Shown in pieces: positions 1 to 8,795 of a stretch of 64,000 nucleotides of DNA; position 1 is the stretch's first letter; the number at the start of each line of letters is the position of its first letter. The stretch comes from Paenibacillus sp. SY21-1. Lineage in GTDB: Bacteria; Bacillota; Bacilli; Paenibacillales; Paenibacillaceae. The DNA lies in contig NZ_STGF01000034.1 in assembly GCF_005222705.1 (NCBI RefSeq), forward strand, positions 16,974 through 80,973. The letters run 5' to 3'. The notes beneath the pieces were generated by a model. The model ran no database searches and had not been told where the DNA came from. It worked only from the letters and a program-made list of their open reading frames with translations. The translations under genes and the position numbers were made by a program.

Positions 1-618
1 AACGACAAATTGCGCCCCAGGATGCTTCGCCTTCATTTCCTCGACATCCTTAACCGTCAGCATATCGTGGGTATTGCAGTAGCCTTCCCAAATAATCATT
101 TTCTTGTCGGTATTCTGCTGCACATAGTGTCCAAGGTTTTTGTCCGGAACCCAGATGACCTCGTCGCCTTCTACCGAATTCACAACCTTTAGGGCATTGG
201 CGGACGTACAGCAAATATCTGTCTCGGCCTTGATCTCCGCGGACGAGTTAATATACGTCACAACGGTTGCGTTCGGATGCTGCGCTTTCAGCTTGCGCAA
301 GCCGTCGACGTTGACCATATCGGCCATCGGGCAGCCCGCTCGCTCATCTGGAATAATGACGGTTTTGTTCGGAGCCAAAATTTTGGCGCTTTCACCCATA
401 AAGTGAACGCCGCAAAAAACGATGACATCCGCATCCGTTTGTGCCGCCTTCTGGGCAAGCAGGAAGGAATCGCCGCGGAAATCGGCAACCTCCTGAATTT
501 CGTCCCGCTGATAATAGTGGGCGAGAATAATTGCATTACGTTCCTTTTTCAACTGTAACAGCCTCTCACGCAGTTCCCGGTTTTGCTCCGCCTTGCGCTC
601 CAGTGCCAGTGCTTCCAC
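1..618 (-). CDS. nadA: Quinolinate synthase NadA (3' end outside window)
   Basis: NadA condenses iminoaspartate with dihydroxyacetone phosphate to quinolinate, the NAD precursor, using a [4Fe-4S] cluster. The N-terminal 206 codons are present; the rest lies left of position 1. Family motifs seen are ILAHYYQRDEIQEVAD, DVIVFCGVHFMGESAK, DERAGCPMADMV, and DICCTSANA. The GTG start at 618 is chosen because AGAGGAGAGG sits seven bases upstream and no ATG fits. In related genomes nadA lies just after ftsH; here a nucleoside transporter operon separates them. The assignment is firm; the rest of the gene cannot be judged. Confidence 0.95.
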   Translation of the reverse strand, partial: MEALALERKAEQNRELRERLLQLKKERNAIILAHYYQRDEIQEVADFRGDSFLLAQKAAQTDADVIVFCGVHFMGESAKILAPNKTVIIPDERAGCPMADMVNVDGLRKLKAQHPNATVVTYINSSAEIKAETDICCTSANALKVVNSVEGDEVIWVPDKNLGHYVQQNTDKKMIIWEGYCNTHDMLTVKDVEEMKAKHPGAQFVV

Positions 619-955
619 AGGTAATCCTCTCCTCTTATGAGGGATGGGCGATTAGCCCACTCCGAAATGCAGCAAGCACGACTTTGTGAATTGATGCACA
701 ATCTTATAAAGTCGCTTGCCTATAGTTTAAACCAAAACGGATAAATTCATTTGATTAAGATTTAATTTACACTTGGCAGGTGCTACTGTCAATGCGTTTA
801 AGCCTTTTTATACAGCCAATTGTACAAGAAAACAGCTCGATTACGAGGCGATGGGGCCATTTTAATCCAATAACGCCCGCTATCGCCTTTACAAACGGTC
901 CAAGACCGCTTTTTCAGCCTTTTTCCAAGCCGGAAAGACAGACTGGCAAGCAAGC
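619..955. other. Intergenic region upstream of nadA
   Basis: This gap holds the nadA ribosome binding site and a small GGGC/GCCC hairpin at 646-658, then AT-rich sequence around 715-780 where the nadA promoter should lie. I could not pick a convincing -35/-10 pair. No coding potential is seen; the reading frames that cross it are short and have no family resemblance. Confidence 0.5.
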
Positions 956-996
956 AAAAGCCCCGCATTCGCCTGTTGGAGATGCGGGGCTTTTTT
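956..996 (-). terminator. Terminator of the nup operon
   Basis: A 13-bp stem (956-968 with 982-994) carries GC-rich GCCCCGCAT and its complement, flanked by an A-run and a T-run, so it can work on both strands. It stands just after the nupQ stop codon at 1006. Confidence 0.85.
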
Positions 997-1005
997 GCGG
1001 ACTCG

Positions 1006-1968
1006 TTATCTCTTGGCAGGGTCGTACGGCTGCCCAAGGGCGGCCGGAGCGTTGGAGCGTCCGGCGGCGCTGGCAAGCACGATTAGCGTCAAGACATATG
1101 GCAGCATATAAAACACTTCGTTCGGAATCTGTTTGGCAAAATCGAAAAGCTGAGCGAAATTGCGCAGCGCCTGAGCCAGCCCGAAGAACATCGCCGCAAA
1201 CAAGATGCCGATTGGATGTCTCCGTCCAAATATCAGCGCGGCCAAAGCGATAAAGCCTTGTCCCGAAATGGTGTTGTGCGCAAAGCTGCTCGTCGTCGTC
1301 AACGTAATCGTCGCTCCGCCAAGCCCCGCAAGCAGGCCGCTGAGCAGCACGCCGATATACCGGTATTTCGTTACGCTGATGCCGACCGTGTCGGCTGAGC
1401 TCGGGTGCTCGCCCACTGCACGCATGCGCAAACCAAACGGCGTGCGGAACAGCACGAAATAGCTGATAATCGCAATCGCGATAACGATATAGGTAGTCGG
1501 GTAAGCTGTAAAGATCGCTTGTCCAAGCAATGGAATGTCCGACAAATACGGGATCGACCATTTCGAGAAAACCTCGTTGAGCTGCGGCGTTTGGCCGGAG
1601 CCTTCAAACAGGCTTTTGGTCAAATACAGCGTCAAGCCAACCGCAAAAATGTTAATGACGATCCCGACAACGGTTTGATCGGCTCGAAAGGTGATTGTCG
1701 ATACGGCTAGCAGCAGCGACATCAGCATGCCGAATAATGCGGCCGCGGCAAACGCTACCCACGGAGCCCCTCCGCCGAAGCCCGCTTGACCTGTATAATC
1801 CCCGATAACCGCAGCGGCGAACGCCCCCGTTACCATAAGCCCCTCCAGTCCGATGTTCACAACGCCGGAGCGTTCCGCGAACATCCCGCCTAGCGCCGTG
1901 AAAACCAGCGCCGTCGAGAAAACAAGCGTAATATGCAGCAGCTGCCCGATGATATCCAGCACGTTCAT
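1006..1968 (-). CDS. nupQ: Nucleoside ABC transporter permease NupQ (YufQ-like)
   Basis: This is the second membrane subunit of a BMP-type nucleoside importer, a branched-chain-permease-like protein of 320 residues with about eight to nine hydrophobic segments. The N-terminal VFTALGGMFAERSGVVNIGL and the cytoplasmic-loop GLRMRAVGEHPSSADTVGI are typical of the YufQ/RbsC-like family. The start ATG at 1968 follows nupP by one base. In B. subtilis the nupNOPQ system imports guanosine and is CodY-regulated; the substrate here is inferred by family and could be another nucleoside. Confidence 0.87.
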   Translation of the reverse strand: MNVLDIIGQLLHITLVFSTALVFTALGGMFAERSGVVNIGLEGLMVTGAFAAAVIGDYTGQAGFGGGAPWVAFAAAALFGMLMSLLLAVSTITFRADQTVVGIVINIFAVGLTLYLTKSLFEGSGQTPQLNEVFSKWSIPYLSDIPLLGQAIFTAYPTTYIVIAIAIISYFVLFRTPFGLRMRAVGEHPSSADTVGISVTKYRYIGVLLSGLLAGLGGATITLTTTSSFAHNTISGQGFIALAALIFGRRHPIGILFAAMFFGLAQALRNFAQLFDFAKQIPNEVFYMLPYVLTLIVLASAAGRSNAPAALGQPYDPAKR

Positions 1969-1969
1969 G

Positions 1970-3061
1970 TTAAGCAGCCTCCTTCCGCTTGTTCGCGCGT
2001 CGACTCAGGAATGGCTTCAAGAACCAGATCACAAGCCCATGCGATGCGACAAAAAAGATAATGGAACCGATAACGATCCGTACAACCTCCGCCGGAACGT
2101 CCGCGCCAAAGCTCATGCCGGCGGAGCCGTAGCTGAGGCCGCCGAACAGCACAGCGCCGAGGAAGACGCCAATCGGCGTGTTGCCGCCTAGCAAGGCAAC
2201 GGCGATGCCGTCGAAGCCGTAGCCGTATGAAGCCGACATAATCGACTGGTAGCCGAATACGCCAAGCACTTCAAATGCTCCGCCCAGTCCGGCGAACAAG
2301 CCGCTGATAAACATGGATTTCACAAGTGTTCTGTTTACATTCATGCCTGCATATTTCGCCGCATCCGGGTTGAAGCCTACAGCACGAAGCTCGTAGCCCT
2401 GCTTGGTGCGCCAGAGCACCAAATAGAAAATGACGACGCAGATCACGCATACGAACATGCCGATATGCATACGCGCGCCCTCGGTTAGCTTGATAAGCCA
2501 ATCCATCGACACCAGCGCAGACTCATGTATATTGCGCGATTTCTGCTGGCCTTCCTGCACAAGAAACTTTGCGACGATTAAGTTGGCCAAATACAAAGCG
2601 ATCCAGTTCAGCATAATCGAGGAAATAACCTCATTGACTCCCCGCTTTGCCTTCAGCAATCCGACAAGGCCGGCCCACAGCCCGCCGAACAACGCGCCTG
2701 CAAGCACCGCAAGCGGAGCGTGAATATACCATGGAAGCTCAAGCAGCACTCCAATAATAGTAGCGCCGGTCATTCCCATGACGAATTGTCCCTCTACCCC
2801 GATGTTGAACAAGCCCGTACGGAAAGCAAAAGCAACCGCAATGCCTGTAAAGACCAGCGGCGTAATCGCCCTAATCGTTTCCCCGATATTATAAGGCGTG
2901 CTGAACAGCTTCAGCACCAGCGATTTGTACGCCAACAGCGGGTCATAGCCGCCGGCCAGCATCGCAATTGCCCCGACGAGCAAGCCCAGCACAATCGCGA
3001 CAAGCGGAACGAATACGGATGATTTATTAAAAATGTTGCGTATGCTATCCATGCTCGCCAC
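1970..3061 (-). CDS. nupP: Nucleoside ABC transporter permease NupP (YufP-like)
   Basis: The first membrane subunit of the nucleoside importer has 363 residues with about ten hydrophobic segments. The family motif FTGIAVAFAFRTGLFNIGVE lies near residue 70, and GYELRAVGFNPDAAKYAGM marks the loop that contacts the ATPase. Its start overlaps the end of the ATPase gene by 17 bases, which indicates translational coupling. It should pair with NupQ to form the heterodimeric channel. Substrate identity is inferred from the family and operon structure. Confidence 0.87.
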   Translation of the reverse strand: MASMDSIRNIFNKSSVFVPLVAIVLGLLVGAIAMLAGGYDPLLAYKSLVLKLFSTPYNIGETIRAITPLVFTGIAVAFAFRTGLFNIGVEGQFVMGMTGATIIGVLLELPWYIHAPLAVLAGALFGGLWAGLVGLLKAKRGVNEVISSIMLNWIALYLANLIVAKFLVQEGQQKSRNIHESALVSMDWLIKLTEGARMHIGMFVCVICVVIFYLVLWRTKQGYELRAVGFNPDAAKYAGMNVNRTLVKSMFISGLFAGLGGAFEVLGVFGYQSIMSASYGYGFDGIAVALLGGNTPIGVFLGAVLFGGLSYGSAGMSFGADVPAEVVRIVIGSIIFFVASHGLVIWFLKPFLSRRANKRKEAA

Positions 3062-4577
3062 CTCCCTTGTTGCCAGCCATCAGTAATCCTAGCTGCCTGT
3101 CGTCGCGATTGGCTGCGTCAACCTCGCCGACCAGCCTGCCTTCGTACATGACGGCAATTCGGTCGGATAAGGCGTACAGCTCGTCCAGCTCGAAGGATAC
3201 GAGCAGCACGGCCTTGCCTTCGTTGCGCGCTTGTATGAGCCGTTTGTGGACGTATTCGATCGCCCCGATGTCCAGCCCCCTAGTAGGCTGAACAGCGATG
3301 ATTAAATCCGGCCGCTTATGAAGCTCGCGCGCAATAATCGCCTTCTGCTGATTTCCGCCCGACAATGCGCGCGCATGCGTGTGAATGCCCGACGTACGAA
3401 CATCAAACTCCTCGACGAGCTTCTCCGTGAGCTTGTCAATCGCCTCAAAATCCATAAAGATACCTTTGCCGTATTCCGGCTTAAAGTACGTATCCAGCAC
3501 CATGTTCTCGCTGAGCGTAAAATCCAGCACGAGGCCGTGCTTGTGCCTATCCTCCGGGATATGTCCGACGCCAGCCAGCGAAATTTCGCGAGGGCTGTGA
3601 TTAAACATCTCGCGACCGTTCAGCTTCACGCTGCCGCCGTTTGCTTGCCTTATGCCTGTGATTGCATAGATCAGCTCGCTCTGCCCGTTGCCGTCCACCC
3701 CGGCGATGCCGACAATTTCGCCTGCGCGCACTTGGAAGTCTACCCCGTTAAGCAGATGTTTGCCTGCGTCGCCCGACATTTGCAGTCCTTTGACATCCAG
3801 CACAACATCGCCAGGCTCCTGCTGAAGCTTTTTCGCTTCGAACGTAACATCGCGCCCTACCATGAGCTCAGCAAGCTGCATTTCGCTCGTTTCCTTCGTG
3901 CTTACTGTGCGAATAACCTTCCCCCGACGAATAACCGTTACCCGATCGGCAAGCGCCATGACTTCCTTGAGCTTATGCGTGATAATAATGATCGACTTGC
4001 CTTCGGCGGCAAGCCCGCGAATAATCATCAACAGCTCCTCAATTTCCTGAACCGTAAGCACCGCGGTCGGTTCATCGAAAATAATGATATCCGCGCCCCG
4101 GTACAGCGTTTTTAATATTTCCACGCGCTGCTGCATGCCAACGCTAATATCTTGAATCCGCGATTGCGGATTAACTTTCAAACCGTATCGGGCGGAAATT
4201 TCCTGCACCCGTTCATTAGCCAGCTTATAGTTGATGGACAGGCCCTTCACCGGTTCATTGCCAAGCACAATGTTCTCCGTAACGGTAAACGGCTGTACCA
4301 GCTTGAAATGCTGATGGACCATGCCAATCTTCAAATCAATCGCTTTGGATGCGCCATCGATATTCGTCTTATTGCCGTTAATCCATATTTCTCCCTCATC
4401 AGGCTGATAAAGGCCGAACAAAATATTCATCAATGTCGATTTTCCGGCGCCGTTCTCCCCCAGCAACGCATGAATTTCACCTTGCTTCAAATCGAAATCA
4501 ATCGACTCGTTTGCCGTGAAGCTGCCAAACCGTTTGGTAATCCCTTTTAATTGCACAGCTGACTTGCTCCGGTCCAT
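3045..4577 (-). CDS. nupO: Nucleoside ABC transporter ATP-binding protein NupO (YufO-like)
   Basis: This 510-residue protein has two fused ABC ATPase domains, the form used by sugar and nucleoside importers. Domain 1 has Walker A GENGAGKST at residues 40-48 and signature-region ISVGMQQRVEIL. Domain 2 has the degenerate Walker A GVDGNGQSEL and signature LSGGNQQKAIIAREL, so the second site is probably weakly catalytic, as usual in this family. It energises the NupP/NupQ channel from the cytoplasmic side. It lies 105 bases after the lipoprotein gene, across an intrinsic terminator, so it should be expressed below the binding protein. Confidence 0.9.
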   Translation of the reverse strand: MDRSKSAVQLKGITKRFGSFTANESIDFDLKQGEIHALLGENGAGKSTLMNILFGLYQPDEGEIWINGNKTNIDGASKAIDLKIGMVHQHFKLVQPFTVTENIVLGNEPVKGLSINYKLANERVQEISARYGLKVNPQSRIQDISVGMQQRVEILKTLYRGADIIIFDEPTAVLTVQEIEELLMIIRGLAAEGKSIIIITHKLKEVMALADRVTVIRRGKVIRTVSTKETSEMQLAELMVGRDVTFEAKKLQQEPGDVVLDVKGLQMSGDAGKHLLNGVDFQVRAGEIVGIAGVDGNGQSELIYAITGIRQANGGSVKLNGREMFNHSPREISLAGVGHIPEDRHKHGLVLDFTLSENMVLDTYFKPEYGKGIFMDFEAIDKLTEKLVEEFDVRTSGIHTHARALSGGNQQKAIIARELHKRPDLIIAVQPTRGLDIGAIEYVHKRLIQARNEGKAVLLVSFELDELYALSDRIAVMYEGRLVGEVDAANRDDRQLGLLMAGNKGGGEHG

Positions 4578-4620
4578 TCGTCATCATCTCCCCGGTATTC
4601 CGCCTTGTTTGAAGCTCGAC

Positions 4621-4643
4621 AAAAAACCGGCCCGAAAGCCGGT
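4621..4643 (-). terminator. Intercistronic terminator between nupN and nupO
   Basis: On the minus strand ACCGGC (4638-4643) pairs with GCCGGT (4626-4631) across a six-base loop, followed by a run of six T. It lies inside the operon, 35-60 bases after the lipoprotein stop and before the ATPase start. A partial terminator here would give excess binding protein over the membrane complex. Confidence 0.75.
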
Positions 4644-4682
4644 CTTATCCTTACCATACCATATTTAACGACTAATTATTTG

Positions 4683-5738
4683 TTATTTTTTAGACGGAAC
4701 TACAATTTCGCCGCTCACGATTTTTTGCTTGAATTCTTCCACTTTATCAAGCACGTCCTGTGGAACGTTCGCCTTCGATGTTTCAGGCAAGCCTACCGCG
4801 TTGTCCTTCAGGCCAAGCTCTTGTACAGTGCCGCCCTTCCAGTTTCCGTCGATCAGATCTTTGGATACTTTGTATACGGCTGCGTCTACGCCTTTCATCA
4901 TCGACGTAAGCGTAATTTCATCGCCGAACTCAAGCGATTGGTCCTTGTCAACGCCGATTACCCATACATCTTTGCCTGCTTTTTTGCGATCCAGACCTTC
5001 ATTGAATACGCCATTGCCTGTACCGCCAGCTGCGTGGAAAATAATATCGGCTCCGCCGTCATACAGCGTTGCAGCAGCAAGCTTGCCCAGATCCGGCTTG
5101 CCGAAGTCGCCTGCATAAGTAGCTTTAAGCACCGCATCAGGGTTTACCGCTTTAATGCCTGCCTCAAAACCAACCTCAAACTTATGAATCAATTCGCTGT
5201 CCATGCCGCCGACAAAACCAATTGTGTTTGTTTTTGTCATCAAGCCGGCTACAACGCCTACAAGGAAAGAACCTTCGTGCTCGGCGAATGTAACGGATTC
5301 AACGTTTGGCGCGTCGATTACCGTATCGATAACCGCGATTTTGGAATCCGGGTTGTCTTTGGCAACCTTCGTAATCGCGTCAAAAAACAAGTAGCCGATA
5401 CCCCAAGTCAGATCGTAGCCTTCTTTAACGAAGCTGTTGATGTTCGGCTCCATATCGGCTTCGCCTTTGCTTTCCAAGAATTTCGTCGAAGCGCCTGTTT
5501 CGTCTTTGATTCTCTGCAGAGCTTCCCATGCGCTTTGGTTAAACGATTTATCGTTAACGCCGCCCACATCTGTTACCATGCCGATTTTAATATCTTTGCC
5601 CGAGCCGCCCGATGATTCTCCGCCTGCATTGTTGCTTGGCGTATTGCCGCCCTCGTTCGTATTCTTCGATCCGCATGCCGACAAAACAAGCGTCAGTGCT
5701 ACTACCAGCATGAGCATAAAGCTAAATGACTTTTTCAT
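4683..5738 (-). CDS. nupN: BMP-family nucleoside-binding lipoprotein NupN (YufN-like)
   Basis: This is the extracytoplasmic substrate-binding subunit of the nucleoside importer. It has a lipoprotein signal peptide of about 20 residues ending in lipobox LSAC, a Ser/Gly/Asn-rich linker, then the BMP (PnrA-like) domain with MVTDVGGVNDKSFNQSAWEA and a C-terminal SGEIVVPSKK. The start at 5738 is preferred over 5762 because AAGGAGA stands nine bases before it and the signal peptide then begins MKKSF. It is the first gene of its operon, behind a strong sigma-A promoter and a cre-like site. Confidence 0.9.
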   Translation of the reverse strand: MKKSFSFMLMLVVALTLVLSACGSKNTNEGGNTPSNNAGGESSGGSGKDIKIGMVTDVGGVNDKSFNQSAWEALQRIKDETGASTKFLESKGEADMEPNINSFVKEGYDLTWGIGYLFFDAITKVAKDNPDSKIAVIDTVIDAPNVESVTFAEHEGSFLVGVVAGLMTKTNTIGFVGGMDSELIHKFEVGFEAGIKAVNPDAVLKATYAGDFGKPDLGKLAAATLYDGGADIIFHAAGGTGNGVFNEGLDRKKAGKDVWVIGVDKDQSLEFGDEITLTSMMKGVDAAVYKVSKDLIDGNWKGGTVQELGLKDNAVGLPETSKANVPQDVLDKVEEFKQKIVSGEIVVPSKK

Positions 5739-5828
5739 TGCAGCATCTCTCCTTCGATCCAATGGTTTGGTTTCTTTGCAACCCCGATTTGCTTTCTTAT
5801 TCTTCGTTTAATTGGCCGCTTTTATTTC

Positions 5829-5856
5829 ATTATAGTTACAAATGTAAAAACGTCAA
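5829..5856 (-). promoter_or_regulatory. Sigma-A promoter of nupNOPQ
   Basis: On the minus strand TTGACG (5851-5856) and TATAAT (5829-5834) are separated by 16 bases. Transcription should start near 5822, about 80 bases before the nupN start codon. Confidence 0.8.
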
Positions 5857-5889
5857 TGAAATTATGTTAGATATAATCACATATGCAAA

Positions 5890-5903
5890 TGTTATCGTTT
5901 ACA
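5890..5903 (-). promoter_or_regulatory. cre site upstream of nupN
   Basis: The minus-strand sequence TGTAAACGATAACA fits the catabolite-responsive-element consensus TGWAANCGNTNWCA at every position. It is centred about 74 bases before the predicted transcription start, upstream of the -35, a position more often seen for CcpA activation than for road-block repression. Another LacI-family regulator could also use it. Confidence 0.65.
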
Positions 5904-5953
5904 TTTTTTGTATAGATTAAGAAGCGCTAAGGTGAAACGTCTGCGTATGCGTT

Positions 5954-5986
5954 TGACGGCAAAGCTAACGATTTGCGTCGCAATAG
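5954..5986. repeat. Dispersed intergenic repeat, copy 1
   Basis: This 33-base segment aligns without gaps to 12019-12051 and 36405-36437. All three share CGGCAAAGCTAA followed by a C/T, G, then a GCGT/ACGT-like block. Each copy lies between the terminator of one minus-strand gene and the promoter of the next. Weaker similarity continues about 40-50 bases toward the terminator. Confidence 0.7.
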
Positions 5987-6028
5987 GACCCGATTTATAC
6001 AAGTGTAGCTTGTTTATTCTTATAACTG

Positions 6029-6071
6029 AAAAAAAGAACCGCCGGAATGCAATTGCGTTCCGGCGGTTCTT
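6029..6071 (-). terminator. ftsH terminator
   Basis: A near-perfect 17-bp stem (6034-6050 with 6055-6071, loop AATT) is followed on the minus strand by a run of seven T. It lies 26 bases beyond the ftsH stop codon. Confidence 0.9.
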
Positions 6072-6096
6072 AGTGAAGCTGCATCGCAGCCTATAT

Positions 6097-8106
6097 TTAG
6101 CCTTTGTTGGAATCTGGATCGGAATCCGAATTGTCCGCATCGCCGCGCTTCTCCAGCACGACTCCGCCCTTGGACTCCTCTTGGTCGCGAGGCTGAATCC
6201 GAACCTTCACATCGCCAACTGTCTCAATGACAGGCTCTGTTGCAGGCTCCTCGATCGTACCGACAGCATCTCCATTAGGCATAACGCCTGTTTCGATGAG
6301 AGCTTTGATTTGTTCCATCTCCAGCGTCTCTTCGCTAAGCAGCGTCTGAGCAATCAGGTGCATTTCCTTGCTCTTCTCGTTCAGAAGCTTTTTCGCCCGA
6401 TCGTAGCAAGCATTCATAATCGTCTGCATTTCCTGATCAATCTCGTAGGCGATCGCATCCGAGTAGTTCTGCTCATGTCCGATATCGCGGCCAAGGAATA
6501 CCTGGCCTTGCGAGCTGCCGAACTGCATAGGTCCAAGACGGTCGCTCATGCCGTATTCGACAATCATGCTGCGCACAATGCCTGTAGCTTGCTTGAAGTC
6601 GCTGTATGCGCCTGTGCCGATTTCGCCGATAAACAGCTCTTCGGCCACGCGTCCGGCCAATAGACCGGTTACTTTATCAAGCAGCTCTTGCTTCGTAATC
6701 AGCATGCGGTCTTCCTTCGGAAGCATGATGACATAACCGCCTGCGCGGCCGCGCGGAATGATGGTAACCTTGTGAACCATATCCGCATGCTCCAGGAAAA
6801 AGCCCGCAATCGTATGGCCAGCTTCGTGATAGGCGACGATGCGTTTCTCGCGCTCGCTGATCATCCGGCTTTTCTTCTCTGTACCTACAATGACGCGGTC
6901 AATGGCATCGTCAACCTCAACCATTGCAATATCCTTCTTGTTGCGACGCGCTGCCAGAAGGGCAGCTTCGTTCAGAAGGTTCTCCAGATCTGCGCCGCTG
7001 AAGCCTGTCGTGCGCTTGGCGATAACATCAAGCCTAACGTCCTTGGAAAGCGGCTTGTTGCGAGCATGAACCTTAAGTACAGCCTCGCGGCCCTTCACAT
7101 CCGGACGATCAACCGTAATTTGACGGTCGAAGCGGCCTGGGCGCAGCAATGCCGGATCAAGAATATCCGGACGGTTCGTAGCGGCGATGATAATAATGCC
7201 TTCATTCGGTCCGAAACCATCCATTTCGACAAGCAATTGGTTCAACGTCTGCTCGCGCTCATCGTGTCCGCCGCCGAGACCGGCTCCACGCTGACGTCCT
7301 ACAGCGTCAATCTCATCGATGAAAATAATGCAAGCAGGGTTTTTCTTCGCATTCTCAAACAAATCGCGAACGCGGGATGCGCCGACACCAACGAACATTT
7401 CGACGAAATCCGAGCCGGAAATGCTGAAGAACGGAACGCCTGCTTCGCCGGCAACCGCACGCGCCAGCAACGTTTTACCGGTACCCGGAGGACCGACCAG
7501 CAGCACCCCCTTAGGAATGCGGGCGCCCACCATATTAAACTTTCTCGGGTCCTTCAAGAAGTCGACAACCTCGACGAGCTCTTGCTTCTCCTCGTCCGCG
7601 CCGGCTACATCCTCAAAGGTAATTCGTTTCTTCTCGTTATCGTACAGGCGAGCCTTGCTCTTGCCAAAGTTCATTACTTTGCCGCCGCCGCCCTGAGCAT
7701 TGTTCATCAGGAAGAAGAAGAGAACAAAAATAATGATAAATGGAATGATTGAGGTCAGGAATGTAAGCCAGATGCTTGGCTGCTTCATCTCGACGTTCGT
7801 CAACTCGAAGCCGTACTGAGCCGACCATTCGCGAATCTGACTTTCTGCGCCTACTCCGCCTCTTGATACAAACGTATCGGTATCCGCATTGGCAGGCTTG
7901 GTGTTATACTTGCCTGTTACGTAATACGTCTGATTCTCATACCTGAGGCTTAATTCTTTAACGTTTCCAGCTTCAATTGCTGCACGAAGCTCGTCATACC
8001 GCAACTCAACTTTTGTATCGTTTTGTCCGCTAATAAATTGAAAAATCCCAACCGTCACCAAAAAGATAATTAAATAAAAACCAGTGTTACGGATGATCCG
8101 ATTCAT
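6097..8106 (-). CDS. ftsH: ATP-dependent zinc metalloprotease FtsH
   Basis: FtsH is the membrane-anchored AAA+ protease that degrades misfolded membrane proteins and some regulators. It has 669 residues: an N-terminal membrane segment (about 9-26), an extracytoplasmic domain, a second membrane segment (about 114-134), Walker A GPPGTGKT near 205, Walker B IIFIDEID, second region of homology, and the zinc site HEAGH at about 427-431. The C-terminal tail is acidic. The ATG at 8106 is chosen because GAGGAGG lies six bases upstream; the TTG two codons earlier touches the binding site. It follows hprT, as in B. subtilis. Confidence 0.97.
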   Translation of the reverse strand: MNRIIRNTGFYLIIFLVTVGIFQFISGQNDTKVELRYDELRAAIEAGNVKELSLRYENQTYYVTGKYNTKPANADTDTFVSRGGVGAESQIREWSAQYGFELTNVEMKQPSIWLTFLTSIIPFIIIFVLFFFLMNNAQGGGGKVMNFGKSKARLYDNEKKRITFEDVAGADEEKQELVEVVDFLKDPRKFNMVGARIPKGVLLVGPPGTGKTLLARAVAGEAGVPFFSISGSDFVEMFVGVGASRVRDLFENAKKNPACIIFIDEIDAVGRQRGAGLGGGHDEREQTLNQLLVEMDGFGPNEGIIIIAATNRPDILDPALLRPGRFDRQITVDRPDVKGREAVLKVHARNKPLSKDVRLDVIAKRTTGFSGADLENLLNEAALLAARRNKKDIAMVEVDDAIDRVIVGTEKKSRMISEREKRIVAYHEAGHTIAGFFLEHADMVHKVTIIPRGRAGGYVIMLPKEDRMLITKQELLDKVTGLLAGRVAEELFIGEIGTGAYSDFKQATGIVRSMIVEYGMSDRLGPMQFGSSQGQVFLGRDIGHEQNYSDAIAYEIDQEMQTIMNACYDRAKKLLNEKSKEMHLIAQTLLSEETLEMEQIKALIETGVMPNGDAVGTIEEPATEPVIETVGDVKVRIQPRDQEESKGGVVLEKRGDADNSDSDPDSNKG

Positions 8107-8134
8107 CCCCAACCTCCTCTCAGACGCTTCAAAT

Positions 8135-8164
8135 ATTTTACCATAGCATGACTTTCCATAACAA
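8135..8164 (-). promoter_or_regulatory. Possible ftsH promoter
   Basis: On the minus strand TTGTTA (8159-8164) and TAAAAT (8135-8140) are 18 bases apart, upstream of the ftsH binding site. The match is moderate; read-through from hprT is also possible since no terminator is seen between the genes. Confidence 0.45.
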
Positions 8165-8203
8165 TAGAGGTATACGGAGAGGGCATGTACGGGTGAATCG
8201 CCA

Positions 8204-8743
8204 TTATTTCTCGTAGACGTGAGGCTTCAAAATGCCGATGTATGGAAGATTGCGGTACTGCTCGGCGTAATCCAGACCATAGCCGACGACAAACTCATCC
8301 GGCAGGGTAAAGCCCGTATAGTCGGCTTGCAAATCAACCGTCCGGCGAGCGGGCTTGTCGAACAAGGTGACGACGGTCACCGACTTGGCGTTGCGGCGCT
8401 CAAGAACATCGATCAAATAGCTGAGCGTCAAGCCGCTGTCGATAATATCCTCTACAATCAGAACCTCGCGGCCCTCCACCGATACGTCAAGATCCTTGAT
8501 AATCTTGACCACCCCGGAGGATTTGGTCGACTGGCCGTAGCTCGATACCGCCATAAAATCAAGCTCCAGCGGCACATCAATAGCCTTGACCAAATCGGCC
8601 ATAAAAATGAAAGCTCCCTTGAGAACGCAAATAACGAGCGGCTTGCGGCCTTCGAAATCCTTGCTGAGCGTAGCCCCCAGTTCCTTCACCTTATCGTTAA
8701 TCTGCTCCGCGCTGTACAGCACTTCCTTAATATCGTTCTGCAA
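8204..8743 (-). CDS. hprT: Hypoxanthine phosphoribosyltransferase
   Basis: This enzyme salvages hypoxanthine and guanine to IMP and GMP using PRPP. It has 179 residues with the PRPP loop VLIVEDIIDSGLTLSYL and the C-terminal VVGYGLDYAEQYRNLPYIG typical of the family. The TTG at 8743 is chosen because AGGGGG lies nine bases upstream and the protein then begins at the family's usual place (QNDIKEVLYS). The open frame continues upstream over tilS, with an ATG at 8803, but that extension has no counterpart in the family. It follows tilS, the standard Bacillus order. Confidence 0.95.
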   Translation of the reverse strand: MQNDIKEVLYSAEQINDKVKELGATLSKDFEGRKPLVICVLKGAFIFMADLVKAIDVPLELDFMAVSSYGQSTKSSGVVKIIKDLDVSVEGREVLIVEDIIDSGLTLSYLIDVLERRNAKSVTVVTLFDKPARRTVDLQADYTGFTLPDEFVVGYGLDYAEQYRNLPYIGILKPHVYEK

Positions 8744-8795
8744 AATAAGAATCCCCCTACGCCTTACCTGATATTTATGAGTATAACCGTGCTGC

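Noticed and set aside
3318..5615. Long plus-strand frames of 265 and 336 codons opposite nupO and nupN
   Set aside because: They are antisense to well-supported genes, lack ribosome binding sites and show no family motifs.
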